64,000 nt of DNA from Parvibaculum sp002684405 (GCA_965140395.1 OZ223205.1:620001-684000); one strand, 5' to 3'; shown: positions 18,128 through 27,217, counted from the first letter of the stretch. Numbers and translations: made by a program. The notes: generated from the letters alone by a model not told the origin.

Positions 18128-18871
18128 TTGATCCTGCTCGCATTCGATACCGCGCAAGGCGCTCTTTCCGCCGCTCTCTTCGAGGCGGGCGGGGAGGGCG
18201 AGCCGGTTCTCCTTTCGCATTTCTTCGAGGTCCGTTCGCGCGGCCATGCCGAGCGCCTTCTTCCCGTGCTGGAAGAGGTGCTGGCGGAAGCGGGAACGGG
18301 CTTTGCCGATCTCGATGCGCTGGCGGTGACGGTGGGGCCGGGGACGTTCACAGGCCTCAGGGTCGGCCTTGCCGCCGCGCGCGGCATCGCGTTGGCGCGC
18401 AAGCTGCCTTGCGTCGGCGTCACCACGCTGGAGGCCGTCGCAGCGCCCGTCGAGCTGCATGGAAACGAGCGTCTGGCGGTTTCCTTCGATGCGCGGCGGG
18501 AAGAAGTCTATTTCCAGATTTTTGAACAAAATCAAGGGGCTGTGACGGAGCCGGCCTTGCTGCCGCTGGAAATTGCTGCGGAAAATGCTGCGCAGCATAA
18601 AGCTGCAGCAAAACTCTTCCTCGCGGGCACCGGCGCTCGGCTTCTGGCCGAGCGTCTTCTGCCCTTGGGCGTGGAGGCGCTGCCTGTGGAAACGCGGCCC
18701 GAGCCCGATGCGCGCGCCGTGGGGAAGATCGCGATCCGCCGCATTCGCGCGCAGGGGCTCGATGCTTTCCGCGTACCGCCTGCGCCGCTCTATATCAGGG
18801 CGCCCGATGCAAAACTGCCCGGCGGTCTCACGCTGGAAGAAGCGCAGGCGCAGGGCCGGATCCGTGGCTGA
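18128..18871 (+). CDS. tsaB: tRNA t6A37 threonylcarbamoyltransferase complex subunit TsaB
   Basis: TsaB (YeaZ) is the non-catalytic partner of TsaD in making threonylcarbamoyl-adenosine at tRNA position 37. The 247-residue product begins ILLAFDTAQGALSAAL (ASKHA fold strand 1) and has the hallmark AVTVGPGTFTGLRVGLAAARGIA. The start codon is TTG at 18128. The stop overlaps the start of rimI by 8 bases, giving translational coupling of two genes that often occur together. Confidence 0.92.
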   Translation: MILLAFDTAQGALSAALFEAGGEGEPVLLSHFFEVRSRGHAERLLPVLEEVLAEAGTGFADLDALAVTVGPGTFTGLRVGLAAARGIALARKLPCVGVTTLEAVAAPVELHGNERLAVSFDARREEVYFQIFEQNQGAVTEPALLPLEIAAENAAQHKAAAKLFLAGTGARLLAERLLPLGVEALPVETRPEPDARAVGKIAIRRIRAQGLDAFRVPPAPLYIRAPDAKLPGGLTLEEAQAQGRIRG

Positions 18872-19313
18872 CATACGTCCGGCGGAGGCTGGAGAAATGG
18901 CGGCATTGGCGGGACTTCATTCCCGCGCCTTCGACGAGGCCTGGGACGCGGCATCCTTCGCCCGCCTTCTCGCCATGCCGGGGGCCTTCGCGCTCCTTGC
19001 GCATGAGGAAGGCGCCCCTTTGGGCTTCGTGCTGGTCCGGCTCGGCGGCGGCGAGGCGGAGATCATCACTATCGCCGTCGATCCCGATTGCCGCCGCAAA
19101 GGGCTTGGCCGGGCCCTGATGAACCGCGCCGGCGCGGAAGCGCTGGCCAGGGGCGCGGAGGTCGTGTTTCTGGAAGTGGCAGAGGACAATGCCCCCGCCA
19201 TCGGGCTTTACGAGCGGCTGGGCTTCGCACCCGTGGGCCGCCGCCCGGCCTATTACGACAGGCCCGGCGGCAGGATTGCCGCCATCTCCATGAGGCTCGA
19301 TCTGCCCGGTTGA
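18864..19313 (+). CDS. rimI: ribosomal protein S18 alanine N-acetyltransferase RimI
   Basis: This GNAT enzyme acetylates the N-terminal alanine of ribosomal protein S18. The 149-residue product begins at GTG 18864 inside the tsaB 3' end; the longer open frame upstream lies wholly inside tsaB and is not real. The acetyl-CoA motif is VDPDCRRKGLGRALMNRAGAEA and motif B is NAPAIGLYERLGFAPVGRRPAYY, with the Tyr typical of RimI. The tsaB-rimI pair supports the assignment. Confidence 0.9.
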   Translation: MADIRPAEAGEMAALAGLHSRAFDEAWDAASFARLLAMPGAFALLAHEEGAPLGFVLVRLGGGEAEIITIAVDPDCRRKGLGRALMNRAGAEALARGAEVVFLEVAEDNAPAIGLYERLGFAPVGRRPAYYDRPGGRIAAISMRLDLPG

Positions 19314-19420
19314 GCGGGCCCGGTCACCGATGCGTCGCGAAATCGTCGCAGGATTGATGTCTATTCAGGCGTGACAATGCGCCTCGGACGGGCTTGGCTG
19401 CCCGGGAAAACCCATCTATA

Positions 19421-19444
19421 CCCCTGTTTTTGCCGGGGTTTTTG
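19421..19444 (+). terminator. probable terminator after rimI
   Basis: ACCCC (19421-19425) pairs with GGGGT (19436-19440) across a 10-base T-rich loop, followed by TTTG. It is a short stem about 100 bp after rimI. Confidence 0.5.
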
Positions 19445-19470
19445 CGATAGCGAAAGCCGATCACCTCTTG

Positions 19471-19500
19471 GTGACAAGGCAGGTTGCGATCACCTAATAT
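19471..19500 (+). promoter_or_regulatory. candidate promoter of Fur-family gene, possibly leaderless
   Basis: GTGACA (19471-19476) and TAATAT (19495-19500) are separated by 18 bp. The next ATG begins 7 bases after the -10, where transcription would be expected to start, so the mRNA may have no leader. Two GATCACC copies (19459 and 19488), one facing GGTGA, overlap the promoter and could be operator half-sites. Confidence 0.45.
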
Positions 19501-19506
19501 GGCGCC

Positions 19507-19995
19507 ATGAGTGACATGAACACATCGACGGAAACCATCCGTCCGGAAGATCATCCTTCCGATCCGCACAGGATCGAAAATCTGTGCATCAAGGCCGGCA
19601 TGCGCATGACCGATCAGCGGCGGGTCATTGCGCAGGTTCTGTCCATCGCGACCGACCATCCCGATGTGGAAGAGGTCTATCGCCGGGCATCCAAGGTCGA
19701 TGACAAGATTTCGATTGCCACCGTCTACCGGACGGTTCGCCTGTTCGAGGAAGCCGGTATCCTCGAGCGGCATGATTTCCGCGACGGCCGCTCGCGCTAC
19801 GAACAGGTGACGGAAGATCATCACGACCACCTGATCGATGTCTCGACGGGCCGGGTCGTCGAGTTTCAGAACGACGAGATCGAACGCCTGCAGCGAATCG
19901 TGGCGCGTGAACTGGGTTACGACCTTGTGGACCACCGCCTCGAGCTTTATGGAACGCCCCTGAAAGACAAGTCTCAGGATAAGAAGCAGGATTAG
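19507..19995 (+). CDS. Fur-family metal-responsive regulator (Fur/Mur)
   Basis: This 162-residue DNA-binding repressor responds to iron or, in many alphaproteobacteria, manganese (Mur). The winged helix (MRMTDQRRVIAQVLSIATDHPDVEEVYRRA ... ISIATVYRTVRLFEEAGIL) is followed by the metal-binding EDHHDHLIDVSTGRVVEF region. There are no CxxC zinc pairs at the C-terminus, which is usual for alphaproteobacterial Fur/Mur. No ribosome-binding site precedes the ATG; see the leaderless promoter entry. Synteny with rimI, plsC and miaB is typical of Rhizobiales. Iron versus manganese specificity cannot be told from sequence. Confidence 0.9.
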   Translation: MSDMNTSTETIRPEDHPSDPHRIENLCIKAGMRMTDQRRVIAQVLSIATDHPDVEEVYRRASKVDDKISIATVYRTVRLFEEAGILERHDFRDGRSRYEQVTEDHHDHLIDVSTGRVVEFQNDEIERLQRIVARELGYDLVDHRLELYGTPLKDKSQDKKQD

Positions 19996-20078
19996 CGGCG
20001 GTCGATGACGGCACGTCGCGCTCAACAGGGAAAGGGACGGCGCCCCCGCCGCCAGTGGCAGGGAGCCGGAATGACGCT

Positions 20079-20948
20079 ATGGGTACCTTGCGCGCGACAA
20101 CACTACTGACGGGTTTCATCCTGTCCGCGCTCGTTCTGATGCCGGTTCAGGCGGTGGCCCGCAAGCTCCGCCTTCCCGCTGCGAAGACGATCCCGCTCCA
20201 TTATCACCGCTTCCTGTGCCGTCTCATCGGCATCCGTGTGATCGTGCGCGGCGAGCCGCATCAGGAAGGCGCCTGCCTGTTTACCGCCAATCACACCTCC
20301 TGGCTCGACATCCCGATCATGAGTTCGGTCCTGCCGATCTCCTTCGTCGCCAAGAGCGAGGTCGCGGGCTGGCCCTTTTTCGGCACGCTGGCGCGCCTCC
20401 AGAACACGGTGTTTGTGGAGCGCGAACGCCGGACCCGCACCGCTGAATCGCGCAACCTCATCCATTCGCGCATCGCCGAGGGCGACAATCTGGTGCTCTT
20501 CCCCGAAGGAACCTCCAGCGACGGCAATCGCGTCCTGACCTTCAAGAGCGCGCTGATGAGCGTGGCGCAGCTTGCGGTCGTGAAGGGCGAGGACGATCGC
20601 GAGGACGATCTCGTCGTTCAGCCGATTTCGGTCGCCTATACCAACCTTCATGGATTGCCCATGGGGCGCCACAACCGGCCCTTCTTCGCCTGGTATGGCG
20701 ATATGGAGCTGGTGCCCCATCTCTGGGCGGCCTTCAAGAAGGGCCCGATCGACGTGGTGATGGAATATCACCGCCCGGTCACGATCCGGGAAATCGGCAA
20801 CCGCAAGGCGCTGGCCAATTATTGCGAGGCCTGTTGCCGGATCGGGCTTGCGCGCGCGCTGACGGGCCGTCATGTTCCCGGTCCGGAGGAGGCCGCAGCC
20901 GACCAGCCGTCGGCCCGGCCCGCCCCCGCGGCGGCCGTCGCCCGATAA
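20079..20948 (+). CDS. plsC: 1-acyl-sn-glycerol-3-phosphate acyltransferase
   Basis: This enzyme adds the second acyl chain to lysophosphatidic acid, making phosphatidic acid at the inner membrane. The 289-residue protein has an N-terminal hydrophobic anchor (LLTGFILSALVLMPVQAVA), the catalytic HX4D motif in ANHTSWLDIP, and the acyl-acceptor motif VLFPEGTSSDG. The frame opens at GTG 20055, but ATG 20079 gives the usual membrane-proximal start. The C-terminal 30 residues are Ala/Pro-rich and variable. Some members of this family are OlsA-type acyltransferases for ornithine lipids, which cannot be excluded. Confidence 0.88.
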   Translation: MGTLRATTLLTGFILSALVLMPVQAVARKLRLPAAKTIPLHYHRFLCRLIGIRVIVRGEPHQEGACLFTANHTSWLDIPIMSSVLPISFVAKSEVAGWPFFGTLARLQNTVFVERERRTRTAESRNLIHSRIAEGDNLVLFPEGTSSDGNRVLTFKSALMSVAQLAVVKGEDDREDDLVVQPISVAYTNLHGLPMGRHNRPFFAWYGDMELVPHLWAAFKKGPIDVVMEYHRPVTIREIGNRKALANYCEACCRIGLARALTGRHVPGPEEAAADQPSARPAPAAAVAR

Positions 20949-21128
20949 TGGCGGCGCCCGGAAGGACGGCACCTCCGCAACATCGCATCCGGCGAACCCC
21001 CTCTCCCGCTGCTGTCGTGAACGTGATAGCGTTTGGGTCTACAGATCATATGCGGGCCGACCGGCCATGCATGGAAGAAGAGGGCGGTCCCGAAGAGTTG
21101 CTCAACGGTATGAGGAAACGAGCACCCA

Positions 21129-22577
21129 TTGTCTGACACTTCAGCGTCCGAACAGCCAACGCATCTGGAAGGCACCGGCCCCGAAAGCAGTGACCGCCCC
21201 GCCGGTGCGCCCGCCCGCAAGATTTTCATCAAGACCTATGGCTGCCAGATGAACGTTTATGACAGCGCCCGCATGGCCGATGTCATGGCGCCGAAAGGCT
21301 ATGCCGAAGTCGATACGCCGGAGGAGGCCGATTTCATCCTCCTCAACACCTGCCATATCCGCGAAAAGGCTGCCGAGAAGGTCTATTCGGAACTGGGCCG
21401 TCTGCGACTGCTCAAGGAGGAGAAGGCGGCAAGGGGCGAGCGCCTGATGATCGGCGTCGCCGGGTGCGTTGCCCAGGCCGAGGGCGAGGAGATGCGTCGC
21501 CGCGCGCCCGCCGTCGATCTCGTGGTCGGCCCCCAGACCTATCACCGCCTGCCCGAATATGTGGCCCGTCTCGACAACGGCTCACCCGGCATCGTCGAAA
21601 CCGAGTTTCCCGTCGAGGCGAAATTCGAGAGCCTTCCCATGGCCGAAACGCGCAAGACGCTTGCGCGGGGGGCGACCGCTTTCCTCACCGTGCAGGAAGG
21701 CTGCGACAAGTTCTGCGCCTTCTGCGTCGTGCCCTATACGCGCGGCGGAGAATATTCCCGGCCGGTGACGCGTCTCCTCGATGAAGCGAAGGCACTGGCA
21801 GATGCGGGCGTGCGCGAAATCACGCTGCTTGGTCAGAACGTGAACGCCTATCACGGCGAGAACGATGCCGGCCGCGACACGACGCTGGGCGGTCTGATCC
21901 GGCGGCTGGCAGAGATTTCGGGTCTCGAACGCATTCGCTACACGACCAGCCATCCCCGCGACATGGATGACGAACTGATTGCCGCCCATGCGGAAGTCGA
22001 CAAGCTGATGCCCTATCTGCACCTGCCGGTTCAGGCGGGCTCCGACCGCATCCTGAAGGCGATGAACCGCAAGCATACGGCGGAAAGCTATCTGCGACTT
22101 ATCGAGCGCATTCGCGCCGCGCGCCCCGACATCGCCATGTCCGGCGATTTCATCGTCGGCTTCCCCGGCGAGACGGAAGAGGATTTCCAGGCGACGCTCG
22201 ACCTCGTGCGCGAGGTAAAATACGCGCAGGCCTATTCCTTCAAATATTCCCCGCGTCCCGGTACGCCCGCGGCGACGGAGGAAGACCAGCTTGCCGAAGA
22301 GGTGAAGTCGGAAAGGCTGCAGCGTCTGCAGGCGCTGCTGAACGAACAGCAGCTCGCCTTCAACCGCGCCTGCGCGGGCCGGTCCATGCCGGTGCTTTTC
22401 GACCGGCGCGGCCGGGGCGAGGCGCAGCTCGTGGGCCGCAGCCCCTATCTGCAATCGGTGCATGTCGACGATGCGCCGGAAGAATTGTTCGGCCGTCTGG
22501 CCGAAGTCGTAATCGATGAAGGTCACGCCAACAGTTTGCGCGGCCGCATCGTTGAGAAGGCAGTGCTGACCGCCTGA
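21129..22577 (+). CDS. miaB: tRNA-2-methylthio-N6-dimethylallyladenosine synthase MiaB
   Basis: This radical-SAM methylthiotransferase modifies A37 of tRNAs reading UNN codons. The N-terminal UPF0004 domain supplies three cysteines (TYGCQMNVYD, LLNTCHIREKA, VAGCVAQAEG) for the auxiliary cluster. The radical-SAM motif is CDKFCAFC (CxxxCxxC), and a C-terminal TRAM domain includes GRSPYLQSVHV. The 482-residue product starts with TTG 21129, with GAGGAAA about 11 bases upstream. It is followed by phoH and ybeY, a widespread arrangement. Confidence 0.95.
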   Translation: MSDTSASEQPTHLEGTGPESSDRPAGAPARKIFIKTYGCQMNVYDSARMADVMAPKGYAEVDTPEEADFILLNTCHIREKAAEKVYSELGRLRLLKEEKAARGERLMIGVAGCVAQAEGEEMRRRAPAVDLVVGPQTYHRLPEYVARLDNGSPGIVETEFPVEAKFESLPMAETRKTLARGATAFLTVQEGCDKFCAFCVVPYTRGGEYSRPVTRLLDEAKALADAGVREITLLGQNVNAYHGENDAGRDTTLGGLIRRLAEISGLERIRYTTSHPRDMDDELIAAHAEVDKLMPYLHLPVQAGSDRILKAMNRKHTAESYLRLIERIRAARPDIAMSGDFIVGFPGETEEDFQATLDLVREVKYAQAYSFKYSPRPGTPAATEEDQLAEEVKSERLQRLQALLNEQQLAFNRACAGRSMPVLFDRRGRGEAQLVGRSPYLQSVHVDDAPEELFGRLAEVVIDEGHANSLRGRIVEKAVLTA

Positions 22578-22617
22578 GCGGGACCTCCCGCAACATGGCC
22601 ACCAGGGATGAGCGCAT

Positions 22618-23718
22618 TTGAGTGCAACGGGTGGACGACGGAACGAGACCGGAGGAATGACAAGTGTCTCCAGCGCATCGGGTGGCGGCGAAAGCCTCGT
22701 CCTTGCGTTCGACGACAATTCCCTCCTGACCGAACTCTTCGGTGCCAATGACCGGCATCTGGCCCGCATCGAACAGGGGCTCGACATCGTCGCGACCTCG
22801 CGGGGCAACAAGCTGGTGATCACCGGCACGGCGGAAGCGCGCGACCAGGCAGGCCGCGTGTTCAAGGATCTCTATGCCCGTTTGAAATCCGGTCAGGATG
22901 TGAACGCGGGCGAAGTGGACGGCGCGATCCGCATGGCGCAGTCCAGCAATGTCGAAGCCGCGGCCGAGGCGCGCGAGCCGGGCGGCCGTCTTCAGGTCGT
23001 CACCAAACGGCGGACGATTACGCCACGCTCCCAGACGCAGGCCGCCTATATCGATGCGCTCTTCAACAACGAGCTCGTCTTCGGCGTCGGTCCGGCGGGC
23101 ACGGGCAAGACCTATCTTGCGGTTGCCGTCGCCGTTTCCATGCTGCTCCAGAAACGAGTGGACCGGATCATCCTGTCGCGTCCCGCGGTCGAGGCGGGCG
23201 AACGTCTGGGCTTTCTCCCCGGCGACCTGAAAGAGAAGATCGACCCTTATCTGCGCCCCCTTTACGACGCGCTTTACGACACGTTGCCGGGCGTGGAAGC
23301 GATGAAGGGGATCGAGTCCGGCGAGATCGAAGTGGCGCCGCTGGCCTTCATGCGCGGCCGGACGCTCGCCAATTCCTATGTCATTCTGGACGAGGCGCAG
23401 AACTGTACGCCCGTGCAGATGAAGATGTTCCTGACCCGTCTGGGCGAGAACAGCCGTATGGCCATAACCGGCGACCCGAGCCAGGTGGACCTGCCTCTGG
23501 GGGCCAAGTCCGGCCTCAAGGATGCGCTGGATGTTCTCGACGGCGTGCAAGGCACGGCCACGGTGCGGTTTTCCGATGTGGACGTGGTGCGTCATCCGCT
23601 CGTGACACGGATCGTCAAGGCCTATAACTTTCATGAACGCGGTCTGCTCGACACGTCGAATCATGGAAATGACGGCCCGAAGCCGGGCGAGCAGGGACAC
23701 CGAAAGGATGGCAAATGA
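22618..23718 (+). CDS. phoH: PhoH-like ATPase
   Basis: This 366-residue protein has an N-terminal KH-like segment (NKLVITGTAEARDQAGRVFKDLYARL) followed by a PhoH ATPase domain. Walker A is FGVGPAGTGKTYLA and Walker B is SYVILDEAQNCT. The family acts as an RNA helicase/nuclease partner and is almost always next to ybeY. The annotated TTG start is uncertain: ATG 22657 is an alternative, but its GGAGGA sits directly against the codon. The 3' end overlaps ybeY by 4 bases (ATGA). Confidence 0.9.
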   Translation: MSATGGRRNETGGMTSVSSASGGGESLVLAFDDNSLLTELFGANDRHLARIEQGLDIVATSRGNKLVITGTAEARDQAGRVFKDLYARLKSGQDVNAGEVDGAIRMAQSSNVEAAAEAREPGGRLQVVTKRRTITPRSQTQAAYIDALFNNELVFGVGPAGTGKTYLAVAVAVSMLLQKRVDRIILSRPAVEAGERLGFLPGDLKEKIDPYLRPLYDALYDTLPGVEAMKGIESGEIEVAPLAFMRGRTLANSYVILDEAQNCTPVQMKMFLTRLGENSRMAITGDPSQVDLPLGAKSGLKDALDVLDGVQGTATVRFSDVDVVRHPLVTRIVKAYNFHERGLLDTSNHGNDGPKPGEQGHRKDGK

Positions 23719-24323
23719 GCGCGGGTGACCCCCCACGCGGGAACGGACATTCGGGAGGCGGCTCCGGCGACGCGCCGCCATCGGGCGATCATACCCGTCC
23801 GAAACGCTCCGCCCCGGCGCGAAGTCCGGTTTCCGGACTGACCATCGATATCGTTCGCGAAGCAGGTGACTGGGACGGCGGCACCGCCGAAATCGTCAGG
23901 CGGGCGGCGGAACACGCCTATGTGGTCGCCGGCGACACAGAGGGCGCGGAGCTTTGCGTGGTGCTGGGCGACGACAAGCTGGTTCAGGCCCTGAACCGGA
24001 CCTATCGCGGCAAGGATGCCCCGACTAACGTGCTCTCCTTTCCTTCCATGGAAATGCCCGGCATGGCCGGCGGCGAGCCCCTTCTGCCCGAAGAAAGCGC
24101 TTTGCTCGGCGATGTAGTGCTCGCCCGCGAAACCATTGCGCGCGAAGCCGTGGAGCAGCACAAGAGCCTCTCCGACCATCTCACCCATCTTGTCGTGCAT
24201 GGCGTGCTGCATCTTCTTGGCCATGACCATATGGAAGACGAAGAGGCCGAGGAGATGGAGGCCCTGGAACGCGACATTCTCGAAGATCTGGGCATCGCCG
24301 ATCCCTATGCCTCCCAGCATTGA
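23715..24323 (+). CDS. ybeY: endoribonuclease YbeY
   Basis: YbeY is a zinc-dependent endoribonuclease in 16S rRNA 3'-end maturation and ribosome quality control. The 202-residue product has the diagnostic zinc motif HGVLHLLGHDHMEDEEAEEME (HGxLHLxGHDH) and the upstream TNVLSFPS motif. The N-terminal 35 residues are low-complexity Gly/Ser/Pro. ATG overlaps the phoH stop, so translation is coupled. Confidence 0.93.
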   Translation: MSAGDPPRGNGHSGGGSGDAPPSGDHTRPKRSAPARSPVSGLTIDIVREAGDWDGGTAEIVRRAAEHAYVVAGDTEGAELCVVLGDDKLVQALNRTYRGKDAPTNVLSFPSMEMPGMAGGEPLLPEESALLGDVVLARETIAREAVEQHKSLSDHLTHLVVHGVLHLLGHDHMEDEEAEEMEALERDILEDLGIADPYASQH

Positions 24324-24355
24324 AACCCGGAACGGCTCTCTCTTTCGCAAATCCA

Positions 24356-25471
24356 ATGGCTGACACCACCGACAGACCCGAATCCTCCCAGTCCGCATCC
24401 GCAAGGCACGATAGCTCCGAGCGCAAACCCTCCCGGGCGAAGTTCCGCTCCTGGCTGATGGCGCTTTTCGGCCTGGGCGGCAATGGTGACCATACGCTGC
24501 GCGATAGCCTGGAAGAGGTTATCGAAGAGCATGACGACACAAGGCGCAGCCTGACCGAAGAAGAGCGCCATATGCTCATCAACATTCTGAGCTTCGGCGA
24601 GCTCCGGGTGGAGGATGTGATGGTGCCGCGCGCCGACGTGGTCGCGGTGGAAGAAGGCGCGTCGCTGGAAGAGCTTTTTCAGCTCTATACCCAGTCCAGC
24701 CATTCGCGCATGCCCATCTATCGCGAGACGCTGGACGACCCGATCGGCATGGTCCACATCAAGGATGTGATGGCCTATCTCGCCGTGCCCTGCGCGGAGA
24801 GGCCCGGAACGGGGAACGCGACCTCCACGGACGGCAATGAAGAGACCGGGGACGACGAAGCGAGCGCCGCCGGAAACGACAAGGCCATAGCCCTTTCCGG
24901 CAACCGGTTCGCGCTGCGCGACATCAGGCGGAATGTGATCTTCGTGCCGCCCTCCATGCCCGCGCTCGATCTTCTGCTGAAGATGCAGGCGACGCATATC
25001 CATATGGCGCTGGTTATCGACGAATATGGCGGCACGGACGGTCTCGTCTCGATCGAGGATCTCGTCGAGGAAATCGTCGGCGACATTGAGGACGAGCATG
25101 ACATCGAAGCAGGGCCCACGCTGACCAAACGTCCCGACGGCACCATCGACGCCGATGCACGCTGCGAGGTGGAGGAGCTTGAGGAAATGCTGGGCCTCAA
25201 GCTTACCGACGAGGAAGAGGAAAACGACGTCGATACGCTGGGCGGCCTCGTTTTCTCGCTTGTCGGCCGGGTTCCGCTGCGCGGCGAACTCATCAGCCAT
25301 CCCGCCGGGCTCGAATTCGAAGTGAAGGATGCCGACCCGCGCCGCATCAAGAAACTGCGCATCCATCTCGCCTCGCGCCGGTCGACGGAAAAGAGCCTTG
25401 CCGAGGCGGAGGCGGGCAAGCCGGAAAACGCATCGCCCGGGGCCGCGGGCGAACCGCTTCAGGAAGGCTGA
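24356..25471 (+). CDS. corC: CorC/HlyC-family CBS-domain protein
   Basis: This 371-residue protein has a paired CBS domain (VEDVMVPRADVVAVEE, then PIYRETLDDPIGMVHIKDV, then VFVPPSMPALDLL) and a C-terminal CorC_HlyC transporter-associated domain (AEVEE-type region; GGLVFSLVGRVPLRGELI). There are no membrane helices. Proteins of this type are linked to magnesium/cobalt efflux or membrane stress. Between the CBS repeats a ~45-residue acidic insert (GNATSTDGNEETGDDEASAAGND) is unusual. The start is ATG 24356; a TTG overlapping the ybeY stop at 24320 is possible. It is part of phoH-ybeY-corC-lnt. Confidence 0.88.
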   Translation: MADTTDRPESSQSASARHDSSERKPSRAKFRSWLMALFGLGGNGDHTLRDSLEEVIEEHDDTRRSLTEEERHMLINILSFGELRVEDVMVPRADVVAVEEGASLEELFQLYTQSSHSRMPIYRETLDDPIGMVHIKDVMAYLAVPCAERPGTGNATSTDGNEETGDDEASAAGNDKAIALSGNRFALRDIRRNVIFVPPSMPALDLLLKMQATHIHMALVIDEYGGTDGLVSIEDLVEEIVGDIEDEHDIEAGPTLTKRPDGTIDADARCEVEELEEMLGLKLTDEEEENDVDTLGGLVFSLVGRVPLRGELISHPAGLEFEVKDADPRRIKKLRIHLASRRSTEKSLAEAEAGKPENASPGAAGEPLQEG

Positions 25472-25480
25472 GCCGGGTTC

Positions 25481-27163
25481 ATGAGGATCGAGGAACGTCT
25501 GGACTGGGCGGCACGCCATGTCGAACGGATTGCCGACAGGTTGTCCGAAATGCGCCGCTGGCACCGTCTCGGGACGGCCTTTCTCGCGGGCGCGCTGAGT
25601 GTCCTCGCTCTTCAGCCATTCGGGTTCTGGCCGATCCTTCTGCTGACGGTTCCGGTGCTGGTCTGGTTGCTCGACGGGGTGGGGGAGCCGGTCCGCGCCC
25701 GCCGTCGCAAAGTCCTCGGCAAGGCCTTCTTCACGGGCTGGTTCTTCGGCTTCGGCTATTTCTTTTTCGGTCTCTACTGGGTTGGCGAGGCCTTTCTCGT
25801 TCAGGCCGACAAGTTTGCCGTCTTCCTGCCTTTCGCGGTCACGCTCCTACCGGCGGGCATGGCGATCTATGTCGGGCTGGCGGCGATGACCGCCCGGCTT
25901 TTCTGGTTCGCGGGCTATCGGCGCGTCGCGGTGCTGGCGGTGAGCTGGACTGCTTTCGAGTGGTTGCGCGGCATCCTGTTTACCGGGTTTCCCTGGAACC
26001 GGGTCGGCGAAAGCCTCGTCGCCTCCGATGCCATGATGCAGGCGGCCGCCCTTGTCGGCGCGGCCGGACTGAGCCTGATCGTCATGCTGGCGGCGGGTTC
26101 GCTTGCCGCCTTCGATACGCGCATGCCGGCAAGGCGCGTCGGCGCAAAGCCGCATAACGGGGCGGAGCATTTCGCCCCGCTCGTTGTGGCCGGGGTGGTG
26201 CTGGCACTGGTCTGGGTGGGCGGTGCGGTGCGTCTCGCTTCCGCCGACACCGCCTATAACGGCAATTATTCGATCCGCATCGTGCAGCCCAACACGCCCT
26301 TTGCCACCAGCAAGGACAATCGCAACGAGCGTATCGTCTCGATCATCGGCAAGCTTTTGCGCATGAGCGCCGAGGCGACCCGCAAACGCCCACTCGGGCC
26401 CGACGGCGATACGATCGTCGTCTGGCCGGAAGACGCGGTGGAAGTGCTGCTGGCGCGCGAACCTTATGTCCTCTCGGCCATCGCCCGCATGCTGCCGCCC
26501 GGCGCCCTGCTCATTACCGGCGCCAATCGCGGCGAGCCTGCGCCGGACGGTCCCTCCGACAGGCTTCGCCATTTCTACAACAGCCTTTATGTCGTGGGTT
26601 CCGACGGCAAGGTGCGGGCGGTCTATGACAAACATCACCTGGTGCCGTTCGGCGAATATGTTCCCTTCCGTCATTTCATGGCGAAGATCGGTTTCGAGAA
26701 GCTCTCCCATTTCAGGGGCAGCTTCGATACCGGGCCGGGCCCGGCCACGCTTCACGTGAAGGGCATGCCGCCGGTCGGCCCGTTGATTTGCTACGAAGTC
26801 ATCTTTCCGCGTGAAACGGTCGTGCCGGGGGACCGTCCCGACTGGCTGGTGAACATCACGATCGACACCTGGTTCGGTACGACGAGCGGTCCCTATCAGC
26901 ATCTCGCGCAGGCCCGCCTCAGGGCGGTGGAGCAGGGTTTGCCGCTGGCGCGGTCGGCCAATAACGGGGTTTCGGCCATGATCGATCCCTATGGGCGGTT
27001 GCTCGATACGCTGCCGCTGGACACGCAGGGTGTCATCGACGCGCGTTTGCCCGCGGCCTTGCCGCCAACGCTCTACGCCCGGCTCGGCGATGGATTTGTC
27101 CTGTTTCTAGGCATTTTGCTGTTCCTGCTTTCCGCATGGCGGAGTCCGTCTTTAAAGGCGTGA
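25481..27163 (+). CDS. lnt: apolipoprotein N-acyltransferase
   Basis: Lnt adds the third acyl chain to lipoprotein N-terminal cysteines in the inner membrane. The 560-residue protein has an N-terminal block of about six to eight membrane helices and a periplasmic nitrilase-fold domain. The catalytic Glu lies in IVVWPEDAVE, the Lys in YDKHHLVPFGEYVPF, and the Cys in VGPLICYEVIFPRE, so all three residues of the triad are present. A final membrane helix (FVLFLGILLFLLSAW) closes it. Length is slightly above the family norm because of a basic N-terminal 30 residues. Confidence 0.94.
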   Translation: MRIEERLDWAARHVERIADRLSEMRRWHRLGTAFLAGALSVLALQPFGFWPILLLTVPVLVWLLDGVGEPVRARRRKVLGKAFFTGWFFGFGYFFFGLYWVGEAFLVQADKFAVFLPFAVTLLPAGMAIYVGLAAMTARLFWFAGYRRVAVLAVSWTAFEWLRGILFTGFPWNRVGESLVASDAMMQAAALVGAAGLSLIVMLAAGSLAAFDTRMPARRVGAKPHNGAEHFAPLVVAGVVLALVWVGGAVRLASADTAYNGNYSIRIVQPNTPFATSKDNRNERIVSIIGKLLRMSAEATRKRPLGPDGDTIVVWPEDAVEVLLAREPYVLSAIARMLPPGALLITGANRGEPAPDGPSDRLRHFYNSLYVVGSDGKVRAVYDKHHLVPFGEYVPFRHFMAKIGFEKLSHFRGSFDTGPGPATLHVKGMPPVGPLICYEVIFPRETVVPGDRPDWLVNITIDTWFGTTSGPYQHLAQARLRAVEQGLPLARSANNGVSAMIDPYGRLLDTLPLDTQGVIDARLPAALPPTLYARLGDGFVLFLGILLFLLSAWRSPSLKA

Positions 27164-27200
27164 TGAAAGCCCCCCTTTGCCGCTGTCTATCCCCACCCCC

Positions 27201-27217
27201 AGTTGCGTGACGCAACT
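27201..27217. promoter_or_regulatory. perfect palindrome, candidate XRE operator
   Basis: AGTTGCGTGACGCAACT is a perfect 8+8-bp inverted repeat around one central G. It lies 71 bases before the XRE-family start codon, within the lnt-XRE spacer, and is a candidate autoregulatory operator. Confidence 0.5.

Noticed and set aside
18573..18863. 97-codon upstream extension of rimI
   Set aside because: It lies inside tsaB in another frame; RimI similarity begins at GTG 18864.
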